Shown here piece after piece: positions 35,014 through 44,600 of a DNA stretch of 52,539 nt. Numbering within the stretch: the first letter of the stretch is position 1; every line of letters begins with the position of its first letter. The notes beneath the pieces were generated by a model. The model did no database searches. It was not told the origin of the DNA and saw only the letters and a list, made by a program, of their open reading frames with translations. Made by a program: the position numbers and the translations under genes. Source of the DNA: Palsa-892 sp035556215 (GTDB taxonomy: Bacteria; Pseudomonadota; Alphaproteobacteria; Rhizobiales; Xanthobacteraceae); assembly GCA_035556215.1 (NCBI GenBank), contig DATMFI010000019.1, positions 1-52,539 of the forward strand. The letters are read 5' to 3'.

Positions 35014-35283
35014 TCACGCCTCGTTCAGCGCGCGCGCTTCGATGGCAAGCGCATGCAAGCCGCCGGCGATCTCGGCGGCAAGCAATTCGTTGACCATCCG
35101 GTGCCGCTCGACACGGCTTTTGCCCTTGAAGGCATCCGACGAAATCTTGACGCGCACATGGGTCGTCTTGCCCGGAACCGCTCCTGCGTGCCCGGCATGC
35201 TTGCCGCTCTCGTCGATCACTTCGATCCGTTCCGGCGCGAGTGCGCCGGCGAGCGTTGTGCGTATCCGATCCACTGTGTTCAT
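35014..35283 (-). CDS. bolA: BolA family protein
   Basis: Small stress-related protein of 89 residues from ATG 35283. BolA proteins partner with monothiol glutaredoxins to bind iron-sulfur clusters and influence morphology and iron regulation. The family core is present: IEVIDESGKHAGHAG, then HVRVKISSDAFKGKSRVERHRMVNELL, with the conserved histidines. The stop lies three bases from the convergent CNNM stop. A TACAAT -10 box sits close upstream and suggests a very short leader. It is divergent from the J-domain gene, an arrangement seen in related genomes. Confidence 0.94.
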   Translation of the reverse strand: MNTVDRIRTTLAGALAPERIEVIDESGKHAGHAGAVPGKTTHVRVKISSDAFKGKSRVERHRMVNELLAAEIAGGLHALAIEARALNEA

Positions 35284-35303
35284 AAATCCGTCCGACTTCC
35301 TAT

Positions 35304-35309
35304 ATTGTA
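35304..35309 (-). promoter_or_regulatory. Candidate bolA -10 box
   Basis: The minus strand reads TACAAT at 35304-35309, 20 bases upstream of the bolA ATG. No good -35 is visible at 16-18 bases, so the promoter may depend on an activator or another sigma factor. Transcription would start about 14 bases before the ATG. Confidence 0.35.
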
Positions 35310-35349
35310 TGCCGCGCTCTCTAGCACAGAGCGTGAGCCCTTCGTTTCC

Positions 35350-35378
35350 TTGTTTCCCCAGGTCCGAAAGCCCATAAT
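35350..35378 (+). promoter_or_regulatory. Candidate promoter of the J-domain gene, predicting a leaderless mRNA
   Basis: TTGTTT (35350-35355) and CATAAT (35373-35378) are 17 bases apart. A start seven bases after the -10 falls on the A of the ATG at 35385, so the mRNA may be leaderless. In agreement, there is no Shine-Dalgarno sequence before that ATG. Confidence 0.4.
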
Positions 35379-35384
35379 TGCGCC

Positions 35385-36002
35385 ATGAAATTCGATTCAC
35401 CGCTTTTCGATAAAATCCGCGTCAAACCGGAGAAAGACCGCACCCGCAAATCCGAAACGCCGGTTTGCGAATGGCCGGGCTGCAAGAAGCCGGGCGGCCA
35501 CCGCGCGCCCAAAGGCCGCGGCAACGAAAAGTCCTACTGGAACTACTGCCTCGCCCATGTCCGCGAATACAACGCGAAATACAATTACTTCGAAGGCATG
35601 AGCAACGAAGACATCGCCTCGCACCAGAAGGATGCCCTCACCGGCCACCGCCCGACCTGGAAGATGGGCCAGCGCGCCGCCCGCTCGGCCGAGGAACGCA
35701 CGGCAAACGGCGCGACCCGCTCCGGCCGGCCGACCTTCGCCGACCCGTTCAAACTATTCGCCGAGGAGGCGGGCCGGAGCACGGGAGCCGCCGAGCAGCG
35801 CACCGTCCGTAACGTGGAGCGCAAGGCGCTCAGCACCCTGGGGTTGGAGATCACCGCCACCAGCACCGAAATCAAGACCAGATTCAAGGAGTTGGTGAAG
35901 CGCCACCACCCAGACTTGAATCAGGGCGATAAATCAACCGAGGATGTTCTTCGCGAGATCATTCAGGCCTATAACTACCTAAAGAGCGCCGGTTTCTGCT
36001 AG
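35385..36002 (+). CDS. J-domain protein with N-terminal Cys/His module
   Basis: Co-chaperone-like protein of 205 residues. The J domain is at the C-terminus (about 145-203), with the DnaK-stimulating HPD at 175-177. The N-terminus has C28-x4-C33-x5-H39-x15-C55-x2-H58, a possible zinc-binding site. A conserved KSYWNYCLAHVREYN segment, a charged linker and the J domain follow. This architecture is known in alphaproteobacterial DnaJ-type proteins but differs from canonical DnaJ, which has the J domain first. No Shine-Dalgarno precedes the ATG. It is upstream of cobS-cobT and divergent from bolA. Confidence 0.88.
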   Translation: MKFDSPLFDKIRVKPEKDRTRKSETPVCEWPGCKKPGGHRAPKGRGNEKSYWNYCLAHVREYNAKYNYFEGMSNEDIASHQKDALTGHRPTWKMGQRAARSAEERTANGATRSGRPTFADPFKLFAEEAGRSTGAAEQRTVRNVERKALSTLGLEITATSTEIKTRFKELVKRHHPDLNQGDKSTEDVLREIIQAYNYLKSAGFC

Positions 36003-36066
36003 ATTGCGGCCTTGCTAGCCCGGCCCGATGCAAGGCCCAACCGCTTCACCGCGGGAAGAGGAATTC

Positions 36067-37050
36067 ATGAACGCCCCCGATTTGCTTGCTCCCGTCCCCG
36101 ACATGAAAGTGTCGGTCCGTCAGGTTTTTGGCATCGATTCCAATCTCGAAGTTCCCGCCTATTCGAAAACCGATCCGCACGTGCCGGACGCCGATCCTGA
36201 CTATGTCTTCGACAAGGACACGACGCTCGCAATCCTCGCCGGCTTTGCCCACAACCGCCGCGTGATGATCTCGGGTTATCACGGCACCGGCAAATCGACC
36301 CATGTCGAGCAGGTCGCATCGCGGCTCAACTGGCCGTGCGTGCGCGTCAACCTCGACAGCCACATCAGCCGTATCGATCTCGTCGGCAAGGACGCGATCG
36401 TTCTCAAGGAAGGCCAGCAGGTCACCGAATTTCGCGACGGCATCCTGCCGTGGGCCCTTCAGCGTAATATCGCGCTTTGCTTCGACGAATACGACGCCGG
36501 CCGCCCGGACGTCATGTTCGTCATCCAGCGCGTGCTCGAAATCTCCGGCAAGCTGACGCTGCTCGACCAGAACAAGGTCATCCGGCCGCATCCGGCGTTC
36601 CGCATCTTCGCGACCTCGAACACCATCGGCCTCGGCGACACCACCGGCCTCTATCACGGCACCCAGCAGATCAATCAGGGTCAGATGGACCGCTGGTCGA
36701 TCGTCACGACGCTGAACTATCTGCCGCACGACCGCGAGGTCGATATCGTTTCGGCCAAGGTTCACAAGTACCGCACGCCTGAAGGCCGCGACACCATTTC
36801 GAAAATGGTGCGCGTCGCCGATCTCACCCGGCAAGCGTTCATCAACGGCGACATCTCGACCGTGATGAGCCCGCGCACCGTCATCACCTGGGCGGAAAAC
36901 ACCGAGATCTTCGGCGATATCGGCTTTGCCTTCCGTCTCACCTTCCTGAACAAGTGCGACGAGCTGGAGCGCCCGATCGTCGCCGAATTCTTCCAGCGCT
37001 GCTTTGGCCGCGATCTGCCCGAGTCGGCGGTGAACGTCGCGCTCGGCTGA
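36067..37050 (+). CDS. cobS: Cobaltochelatase subunit CobS
   Basis: AAA+ ATPase subunit of the aerobic cobaltochelatase, which with CobT drives insertion of cobalt into hydrogenobyrinic acid diamide by CobN. With ATG 36067 (MNAPDLLAPVPDMKV) it has 327 residues. A frame from 36028 adds 13 residues without family support. The Walker A motif GYHGTGKST is at 70-78, and the Walker B segment LCFDEYDAGRPD lies near 138. The cobT start lies two bases after the stop. The substrate subunit CobN is not in the window, as is common because cobST is often unlinked to the other cob genes. Confidence 0.96.
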   Translation: MNAPDLLAPVPDMKVSVRQVFGIDSNLEVPAYSKTDPHVPDADPDYVFDKDTTLAILAGFAHNRRVMISGYHGTGKSTHVEQVASRLNWPCVRVNLDSHISRIDLVGKDAIVLKEGQQVTEFRDGILPWALQRNIALCFDEYDAGRPDVMFVIQRVLEISGKLTLLDQNKVIRPHPAFRIFATSNTIGLGDTTGLYHGTQQINQGQMDRWSIVTTLNYLPHDREVDIVSAKVHKYRTPEGRDTISKMVRVADLTRQAFINGDISTVMSPRTVITWAENTEIFGDIGFAFRLTFLNKCDELERPIVAEFFQRCFGRDLPESAVNVALG

Positions 37051-37051
37051 G

Positions 37052-38944
37052 ATGTCGATCCCGAACACCGGTAAAGGCAACAAAAACGCTGAATCGCCCG
37101 TCGAGCCTTTCAAGCGCGCGGTGACGAGTTGCCTGCGCGCGATTGCCGGCAAGAACGAAATCGAAGTGAGCTACGCGACCGAGCGGCCGCTCGTCACGCC
37201 CTTGCGGGTGCGGCTGCCGGAGCCGCCGCGCCGCATGAGCAAGCACGATGCCGCGGTGCTGCGGGGCGTCGCCGACTCCGCGGCGCTTAAGCTCGCCTGC
37301 CACAACCCGGCGCTCCACCGCCGTCTGTTGCCGCAAGGCGAGACGGCAAAAGCCGTCTTCGAAGCCGTCGAGCAGGCGCGCGTCGAGGCGATCGGCTCGC
37401 GCCGCATGAGCGGCGTTGCCTCGAACATCTCGGCGATGCTGGAAGACCGTTACCAGCGCGGCAATTTCGACCAGATTCAGGATCGCTCCGAAGCGCCCAT
37501 CGAAGAAGCCCTCGCGCTTCTCGTCCGCCAGCGCCTGACCGGCATCGAACCGCCTGCCGGCGCCAAAAAGGTCGTCGAGGTGTGGCGCGAATTCATCGAG
37601 CAGCGCGGCGATCGCGAGCTCGGCCGCCTTTTGAAAGAGATCGAGGACCAGCGCGCTTTCGGCGAGGTCGTGCACGATCTCCTCTCCTCGCTCGAGATGG
37701 GCGAGCAGCAATTTGCCGACCGCAGCGAAGATCAGTCCGAGGACGAGGAACAGGGCGAGCAGCAATCGTCCGACGACGGCGAGTCGGCGGAAAACGAGAG
37801 CGCCGAGAACGAGGCCTCGGAAGATACCAGTTTTGCCGCCGACGATACCGGCGAGGCGTCGAGCGAAAGCGATGAAGCGCCCTCCTCCGATCACCGCGAC
37901 GAATCCGACGAAGGCGATTCGAACGAACCCGGCGAGCCGTGGCAGCCGAGAAACTCGCTGCCGAACGAGCCGCGCGGGCCCGACTACAAGGCGTTCACCC
38001 ACCGCTTCGACGAAACGGTCGGCGCCGAAGAGCTTTGCGATCCCGAAGAACTCGCACGCCTTCGCTCCTATCTCGACAAGCAGTTGAATAACCTTCAGGG
38101 CGTCGTGGCGCGGCTCGCCAACCGCCTGCAGCGGCGCTTGCTCGCCCAGCAGAACCGCTCGTGGGATTTCGACCTCGAGGAAGGCATCCTCGATTCCTCG
38201 CGCCTGCCGCGCATGATCATCGATCCGTTCCAGCCGCTCTCCTTCAAGCAGGAACGCGACACCGATTTCCGCGACACCGTGGTGACGCTGCTGCTCGACA
38301 ATTCGGGCTCGATGCGCGGCCGGCCGATCACCGTCGCCGCGACCTGCGCCGATATTCTCGCCCGCACCCTCGAGCGCTGCGGCGTCAAGGTCGAGATCCT
38401 CGGCTTCACCACCCGCGCCTGGAAGGGCGGCCAGTCGCGCGAAGCGTGGCTCGCGGCGAACAAGCCGGTGAACCCCGGCCGTCTCAACGACCTTCGCCAC
38501 ATCATCTACAAATCGGCCGATGCGCCGTGGCGCCGCGCCCGCAAAAATCTCGGCCTGATGATGCGCGAGGGCCTGCTTAAGGAAAACATCGACGGCGAGG
38601 CGTTGGATTGGGCGCACAAGCGCCTTCTCTCGCGCCCCGAAAGCCGCAAGATCCTGATGATGATTTCCGACGGCGCGCCGGTCGACGACTCCACCTTGTC
38701 GGTCAATCCCGGCAATTATCTCGAGCGGCACCTGCGGCACATCATTAGCGAGATCGAGAACCGCTCGCCGGTCGAATTGATCGCCATCGGCATCGGCCAC
38801 GACGTCACGCGCTACTATCGCCGCGCCGTCACCATCGTCGATGCCGAAGAGCTTGGCGGTGCCATGACCGAGAAGCTCGCCGAGCTGTTCGACGAGCAAT
38901 CGTCCGCGCCCGTTCGCCGCAGGCCACGGAGGCGCGTGGCGTGA
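37052..38944 (+). CDS. cobT: Cobaltochelatase subunit CobT
   Basis: Partner of CobS, forming the ring complex that powers cobalt insertion by CobN. It has 630 residues. The N-terminal CobT domain is about 1-220. A long acidic Glu/Ser/Asp-rich stretch (about 220-315) is typical of the family. The C-terminal von Willebrand A domain has the MIDAS motif D416-x-S418-x-S420 (LLLDNSGSMRG). The C-terminus is Arg-rich. The stop overlaps the GTG start of the next gene (GTGA at 38941-38944). Confidence 0.96.
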   Translation: MSIPNTGKGNKNAESPVEPFKRAVTSCLRAIAGKNEIEVSYATERPLVTPLRVRLPEPPRRMSKHDAAVLRGVADSAALKLACHNPALHRRLLPQGETAKAVFEAVEQARVEAIGSRRMSGVASNISAMLEDRYQRGNFDQIQDRSEAPIEEALALLVRQRLTGIEPPAGAKKVVEVWREFIEQRGDRELGRLLKEIEDQRAFGEVVHDLLSSLEMGEQQFADRSEDQSEDEEQGEQQSSDDGESAENESAENEASEDTSFAADDTGEASSESDEAPSSDHRDESDEGDSNEPGEPWQPRNSLPNEPRGPDYKAFTHRFDETVGAEELCDPEELARLRSYLDKQLNNLQGVVARLANRLQRRLLAQQNRSWDFDLEEGILDSSRLPRMIIDPFQPLSFKQERDTDFRDTVVTLLLDNSGSMRGRPITVAATCADILARTLERCGVKVEILGFTTRAWKGGQSREAWLAANKPVNPGRLNDLRHIIYKSADAPWRRARKNLGLMMREGLLKENIDGEALDWAHKRLLSRPESRKILMMISDGAPVDDSTLSVNPGNYLERHLRHIISEIENRSPVELIAIGIGHDVTRYYRRAVTIVDAEELGGAMTEKLAELFDEQSSAPVRRRPRRRVA

Positions 38945-40002
38945 GCGCCGCATCGCGGCGCTTTTTTTCTGCCCTGCCTGCCCGTATGGCGCTCCGTACG
39001 GCAGGCTGGATCTGCGCGGCATTCCTGCTGATCGCGCTGCCGGCATTTGCGCAGACGCCGCCGAAGGAAGACGAACACGCCGCCACCTTCGAAATTCATG
39101 TCGCGCCGGTCAAAGGCTTCGATCTGCGCGAGCCCGAGCGGCGCGTATTCGGTGCGCTCACGTTCCGCGGCGGCATCGAGCTTAATTCCCATCAGCCGGG
39201 CTTCGGCGGTCTTTCGTCGATTCGTTTGTTCGACGGCGGCACGCGCTTCGTCATCATCAGCGATCGCGGCCGCTGGCTGCGTGGCAGGCTGAACTACGAC
39301 GGCGAACGCCTTGCTTCGCTGAGCCATGTCGAGATCGCGCCGATGCTCGGCGAGGACGGCAAGCCGCTTGCGCTCAAGGGCTGGTTCGACACCGAGTCGC
39401 TCGCCGATGACGGCGGCATTTTCTATGTCGGCATCGAGCGCGTGAACCAGATCGTCCGCTTCGATTTCGGCAAGGACGGCTTTGCCGCGCGCGGCAAGGC
39501 GATCGACGTGCCGCCGCAAATCAAAAAATTGCCCTACAACAAGGGGCTCGAAGCGATGACCTTCGTGCCGCGCAATCTGCCGCTCGGCGGCACCTTGATC
39601 GCGATTTCCGAACGCGGCCTGGACGAAGCCGGCAATATCATGGGCTTTCTGATCGGCGGCCCGTCGCCCGGAATGTTCACCGTGGCCCGCACCGACGATT
39701 TCGAGATCACCGAAGCCGCCGTCACGCCGCAGGGCGACCTGCTCATACTCGAGCGGAGCTTTTCGCTGCTGAAGGGCGCGGGTATGCGCATTCGCCGCGC
39801 GCCGCTGAAAGACATCAAGCCCGGTGCGGTGATCAAAGGCGAAGTGCTGTTCGAAGCCGATCGCAATTACATGATCGACAATATGGAAGGGCTCGCCGTG
39901 CACACCGCAGCGAACGGCGACACCGTGCTCACGCTCTTGTCCGATGACAATTTCAATCCGCTGCAGCGCATCCTGCTGTTGCAGTTTACGCTGACGCGCT
40001 AA
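38941..40002 (+). CDS. Esterase-like phytase-family secreted protein
   Basis: Exported beta-propeller-type protein of 353 residues, matching the esterase-like activity of phytase family (often annotated DUF/Phytase-like). The signal peptide includes residues about 15-38 (ARMALRTAGWICAAFLLIALPAFAQ). The mature part has the family segments FGGLSSIRLFDGG, KGWFDTESLADDGG, NKGLEAMTFVPR and NMEGLAVHTAANGDTVL. The GTG start is translationally coupled to cobT by a GTGA overlap. Phosphatase or esterase activity is assumed from family naming and not from visible catalytic residues. It is convergent with rpmB. Confidence 0.85.
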   Translation: MSAASRRFFSALPARMALRTAGWICAAFLLIALPAFAQTPPKEDEHAATFEIHVAPVKGFDLREPERRVFGALTFRGGIELNSHQPGFGGLSSIRLFDGGTRFVIISDRGRWLRGRLNYDGERLASLSHVEIAPMLGEDGKPLALKGWFDTESLADDGGIFYVGIERVNQIVRFDFGKDGFAARGKAIDVPPQIKKLPYNKGLEAMTFVPRNLPLGGTLIAISERGLDEAGNIMGFLIGGPSPGMFTVARTDDFEITEAAVTPQGDLLILERSFSLLKGAGMRIRRAPLKDIKPGAVIKGEVLFEADRNYMIDNMEGLAVHTAANGDTVLTLLSDDNFNPLQRILLLQFTLTR

Positions 40003-40017
40003 ATCGGGCGGATGTAA

Positions 40018-40311
40018 TTAAGCGGCCTTGGCCGCGAGCTTCTTCGCGATCTTGCGCTTGAGCTCGAGCGCCTTGGGCGAGAGGTTTTCCTTGCGCGCCT
40101 TCATCAGGAAGGCATCGAGGCCGCCGTTGTGATCGACCGACTTCAGCGCATTGGTGCTGATGCGCATGCGGACCTTCTGGCCCAGCGCTTCGCTGGTCAG
40201 CGTCACCGCGCAAAGGTTCGGCAGGAACCGGCGCTTGGTCTTGATGTTCGAATGGCTCACCTTGTGGCCGACAAGTACGGATTTGCCGGTGAGTTCGCAG
40301 CGCCGGGACAT
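40018..40311 (-). CDS. rpmB: 50S ribosomal protein L28
   Basis: Ribosomal large-subunit protein, 97 residues from ATG 40311 (MSRRCELTGKSVLVGHKVSH), the standard alphaproteobacterial form. The L28 core continues with NIKTKRRFLPNL, and the C-terminus is Lys/Ala-rich. A longer frame starting at 40332 adds seven residues without support. It stands alone with its own promoter at 40392-40420 and no rpmG next to it. Confidence 0.97.
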   Translation of the reverse strand: MSRRCELTGKSVLVGHKVSHSNIKTKRRFLPNLCAVTLTSEALGQKVRMRISTNALKSVDHNGGLDAFLMKARKENLSPKALELKRKIAKKLAAKAA

Positions 40312-40391
40312 CGGACGAAACCTTCTGATCAACAGGGGCCGCCGGGAGCATTTCCCGTTTCAGGCCCGATTTGGCTTAAGGAATGGCCGAG

Positions 40392-40420
40392 GTCTTAGTC
40401 GCCCCCCGCCCGACCGTCAA
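40392..40420 (-). promoter_or_regulatory. Predicted rpmB promoter
   Basis: On the minus strand TTGACG (40415-40420) and TAAGAC (40392-40397) are 17 bases apart, a good sigma-70 match for a ribosomal-protein gene. The start would be near 40385, leaving a leader of about 74 bases that could hold regulation. Confidence 0.6.
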
Positions 40421-40553
40421 GGCAGGTACCGCAAGCAGGCCCCGTAATACCGGAGCCACAGTTAAGACTTAATCCCGCTTCACCTCGAAATCTCCCGGGC
40501 TGGCAGGCAATTTGTGCTAGTTTGGGGAAGTTTTCCGGAAGGTCGAAGGTGCC

Positions 40554-41387
40554 ATGCTGATTGAAGCCGCCCGCAAGGTTGCGCCCGTTTTGCTCTTCCT
40601 CGCCGGTACCGCCACGGCATTCGCCGATGCCCGGCTGAAGGTCAATTACGAAGGCTCGGTGACCGCGATCCCGGTGGGCCGCGGCGAATTCATCCTGGAC
40701 ATCGCCGACGGCGGTTATGCCGTCGCGGGCAGCGCCCGCGTCGCCGGCGCCGGCAAGCTCGTCTCGCGCGGCCACGGCACGGTAAGCGCCAAGGGCACCT
40801 TTATCGACGGCTACCCCTCGCCCACGAGCTATTCGACCAATTCCGAGAGCGAGAAGAAGAAGGAAGACATCCGCATCGCCTTCGCCAATGCCGCCGTCTC
40901 GTCCTTTTCGGTGGTGCCGCCGACCCAGCCGGCCAAAGACCGCATCCCGCTGACCGAAAACGACCGCACCGGCGTCGTCGATCCGATGACCGCCGCGATC
41001 ATCTCGGTGCCGGGCAACGGCGATCTGCTCTCGCCCGATAACTGCAAGCGCACCATCCCTATTTTCGACGGCCGCCAGCGCTACGATCTCGTTTTCAGCT
41101 ATGAGCGCATCGACAACGCCAAGGACATCAAGGGCTATAACGGCAAGCTCCTGGTCTGCCGCGTCGATTACCGGCCGATCGCCGGTCACAAGCCGGACAA
41201 GCTGAACGTCAAATACATGCAGGACAACAAGAACATCTTCGTGTGGCTGGCGCCGGTCGCCGGCACGCGCGTCCTGTTTCCGGCCCGCGTCTCGATCGTG
41301 ACCCTGATCGGCGTCGTCGTCGTGCAGGCGGAGAGCTTTGAGGTCAGTCCGCGCGAAGCGAGCATCCAGAGCAGCGGCGCCAAATAA
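40554..41387 (+). CDS. DUF3108 domain-containing secreted protein
   Basis: Exported protein of unknown function, 277 residues. A signal peptide (about 1-25, ending ATAFA) is followed by a domain resembling DUF3108 (LKVNYEGSVTAIPVGRGEF to the C-terminus), with the typical pattern of beta strands and the RYDLVFSYERID segment. It is probably periplasmic or an outer-membrane-associated beta protein. It is divergent from rpmB and has a 256-bp gap before the helicase gene. Confidence 0.85.
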   Translation: MLIEAARKVAPVLLFLAGTATAFADARLKVNYEGSVTAIPVGRGEFILDIADGGYAVAGSARVAGAGKLVSRGHGTVSAKGTFIDGYPSPTSYSTNSESEKKKEDIRIAFANAAVSSFSVVPPTQPAKDRIPLTENDRTGVVDPMTAAIISVPGNGDLLSPDNCKRTIPIFDGRQRYDLVFSYERIDNAKDIKGYNGKLLVCRVDYRPIAGHKPDKLNVKYMQDNKNIFVWLAPVAGTRVLFPARVSIVTLIGVVVVQAESFEVSPREASIQSSGAK

Positions 41388-41643
41388 CGGGCGCCGCCTC
41401 GCGCGAAATTAACAAATCGAAAGCAAAAAACCGCTGTCTCTTCGCTGCCACCCGGGGAATTCGTGGCAGGCGAAGATAAAAACCCTATATCTAGGCGTGA
41501 ACGAACGCGCACTCGTTGCGAGTCAGCGATTCGGGCGCGATTCGTTCGGTGCGTGTTCCGCTTTGTTACCAAACGCATCAAAAGCGACGTAAACCGTCGC
41601 AATATGGTACAGAAAACGCCCGAGATAGCCCGGCAAGCCGATA

Positions 41644-44600
41644 ATGTCCGTATCCCTCACGCCAATTCCGCCCGCACAGCGCGGGCGTGGCGTCACCGCC
41701 GTGCTCGGTCCGACCAACACCGGCAAGACGCATCTCGCGATCGAGCGCATGCTCGCGCATTCCTCGGGCGTGATCGGACTGCCGCTGCGGCTGCTGGCCC
41801 GCGAAGTCTATAACCGCGCCGTCGAGCGCGTCGGCGCGGGCTCGGTCGCGCTGATCACCGGCGAAGAAAAGATCAAGCCGGCGAATGCCCGCTACTGGGT
41901 CTCGACGGTCGAGGCGATGCCGCAGGATCTCGATGTCGCCTTCGTCGCCCTCGATGAAGTGCAGCTTGCCGCCGATCTCGAGCGCGGCCACGTTTTCACC
42001 GACCGCATGCTCAATCGCCGCGGCCGCGAGGAAACGCTGGTGCTCGGCGCCGCGACGATGCGCGGCCTCATCGAGCGGCTTCTGCCGGGCGTCAATGTCG
42101 TGCAGCGCCCGCGCCTTTCGAATCTCGTATTCTCCGGCGACAAGAAGATCACGCGATTGCCGCGCCGCTCGGCGATCGTCGCCTTTTCGGCGGAAGAAGT
42201 TTACGCCATCGCCGAACTGATTCGCCGCCAGCGCGGCGGCGCCGCCGTCGTGCTCGGCGCGCTCTCGCCGCGCACAAGGAACGCCCAGGTCGACATGTAT
42301 CAGGCCGGCGACGTCGATTACCTCATCGCGACCGACGCGATCGGCATGGGCCTCAATCTCGACGTCGATCACGTGGCCTTCGCTTCCGATCGCAAGTTCG
42401 ACGGCTATCAGTTCAGGAACCTCAACCCCGCCGAATTCGCCCAGATCGCCGGCCGCGCCGGGCGCCATTCGCGCGACGGCACCTTCGGCACCACCGGCCG
42501 CTGCCGCCCCTTCGAAGCGGAGCTCGTCACCAAACTCGAAAATCACGAATTCGAGCCGGTCCGCATCGCCCAATGGCGCAACAGCACCCTCGATTTCCGC
42601 TCGATCAAGGCGCTGCTCGCGAGCCTTGCTGCCGGGCCGCGCGAGGAAGGTCTCGTGCGCGCACCCCTCGCGGACGACGTATTGGTGCTTGAGCACGCGG
42701 CAAAGGATAAAGACAGCGCCGCGCTCGCCACGACCCCCGCCGCCGTCGAGCGGCTATGGGAAGCCTGTCAGCTTCCGGACTATCGTAAGATAGCCCCGGC
42801 CGCACATGCCGAATTGGCGATGACCCTCTATGGATTCCTGATGCGGAAGGGTAGAATACCGGCCGAATGGATTGCACGCCAGATTGACCACGCCGACCGA
42901 ACCGATGGTGACATCGATACGCTCTCGAACCGCATCGCCCAAGTCCGTACCTGGACTTTCGCGGCAAACCGGGCCGACTGGCTCGATGATCCGGAGCACT
43001 GGCAGGGCGTCGCGCGCGCAGTCGAGGATCGGCTCTCCGATGCCTTGCACGAGCGGCTCACGCAACGCTTTGTCGATCGCCGCACCAGCGTCCTTTTGCG
43101 CCGCCTGAGAGAGAACACCACATTGGAAACTGAAATTACCAAGACCGGCGACGTTGTCGTCGAAGGCCACATCATCGGTCATCTCTCGGGCTTCGAATTT
43201 TCACCCGCTGACGCTTCCGGCGACTCCGAGGCCAAGGCCCTGCGCGGCGCCGCGCAAAAGGCGCTCGCGAGCGAAATCGAAAATCGCGCGGAAAAACTCG
43301 CCGAATCCGGCGACGAGGTTTTCGTGCTCACGGCCGACGGCACGCTCCGCTGGAGCGGCGATCCGGTCGCCAAGCTGATTCCGGCCGACGGCGTGTTCGA
43401 GCCGCGTCTGCGCATCCTCGCCGACGAACAGCTCACGGGTCCCGCGCGCGAAAAGGTCGAAGAGCGTCTTGCGCGCTGGATGAAAGCGCATGTCGAAAAA
43501 CTGCTCGGCCCGCTCGTCGCGCTCGGCAAGGCCGAGGATGTCACCGGCATCGCCCGCGGCGTCGCCTTCCAGCTCGTCGAAGCCTTCGGCGTGCTTGAGC
43601 GCGCCAAGGTCGCCGATGAAGTGAAGGGTCTCGATCAGCCGACGCGCGCGATCCTGCGCCAGCACGGCGTGCGCTTCGGCGCGCATCACATCTATATGCC
43701 TGCGCTCCTGAAGCCCGCGCCGCGCGCACTGAGCACGCTGCTGTGGGCGCTCAAGAACGGCGGCCTGCAGCAGAAGGGCGTCGATGACCTGCCCGCGCTT
43801 GCCGCGAGCGGCCGCACGTCGATTCCGGTCGATCCCGAAATCGCCAAACCGCTTTACCGGCTTGCCGGTTATCGCGTTTGCGGCGCGCGCGCGATCCGCG
43901 TCGATATTCTCGAGCGCCTCGCCGATCTCATTCGTCCCGCGCTCGCCTGGCGTCCCGGCATGCAGGGCGACAAGCCCGCCGGCGCCTTCGACGGCCGCGG
44001 CTTTACGGTGACGGTGGCGATGACATCGCTTGTCGGCTGCGCCGGCGAGGATTTTGCCGCCATTTTGCGCGCGCTCGGCTATCGCATGGATCGGCGCCCC
44101 GCCCCGATTGAACCGGCGGCGGCGGAAACGCCTGCCGCCGCGGAAACAAGCGCCAACGCGCAAACCGCGCCCGCGGCAACGACCCAAGCCCCGCCCGCCG
44201 AAGCCCCGGCTGATGCACAAGCCGAGACAGCAAGCGAAGCGCCCGCGCCGGAAACACCCGCCGGCGAGACGCCTGCTGCAACAACCGCCGCTGAAAATTC
44301 CGGCGAAAGCGAGAGCGAGAGTGCGAGCGCCAGCGCCGAAGCCGCCACAGCAGCAGCGGCGGCGGAACCGGCAATGATCGAAGTCTGGCGGCCGGGCCGC
44401 CCGCCCGGCGAGCGCCGTGCGCATCGTCCGCATGATCGCGAGCGCAAACGCCCGCAGCATGTTTCATTGCCCGCGCAAGGCGGTGACAGCGCCGCCGCCG
44501 AAGGCGAAGCCAAAGCTCGCGACGGCCGTCATGAGCGCAAGCATGACAGCGCGCGCCGTCACGACCGCAAACCGCGTCACGACAATTCGCGGCACGAGCG

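Noticed and set aside
36938..39046. 702-codon minus-strand frame opposite cobT
   Set aside because: Antisense shadow. CobT and CobS are coupled and intact on the plus strand.
43201..44460. 419-codon minus-strand frame opposite the helicase tail
   Set aside because: Shadow of the low-complexity coding region, rich in Gly/Arg/Ala with no domain.
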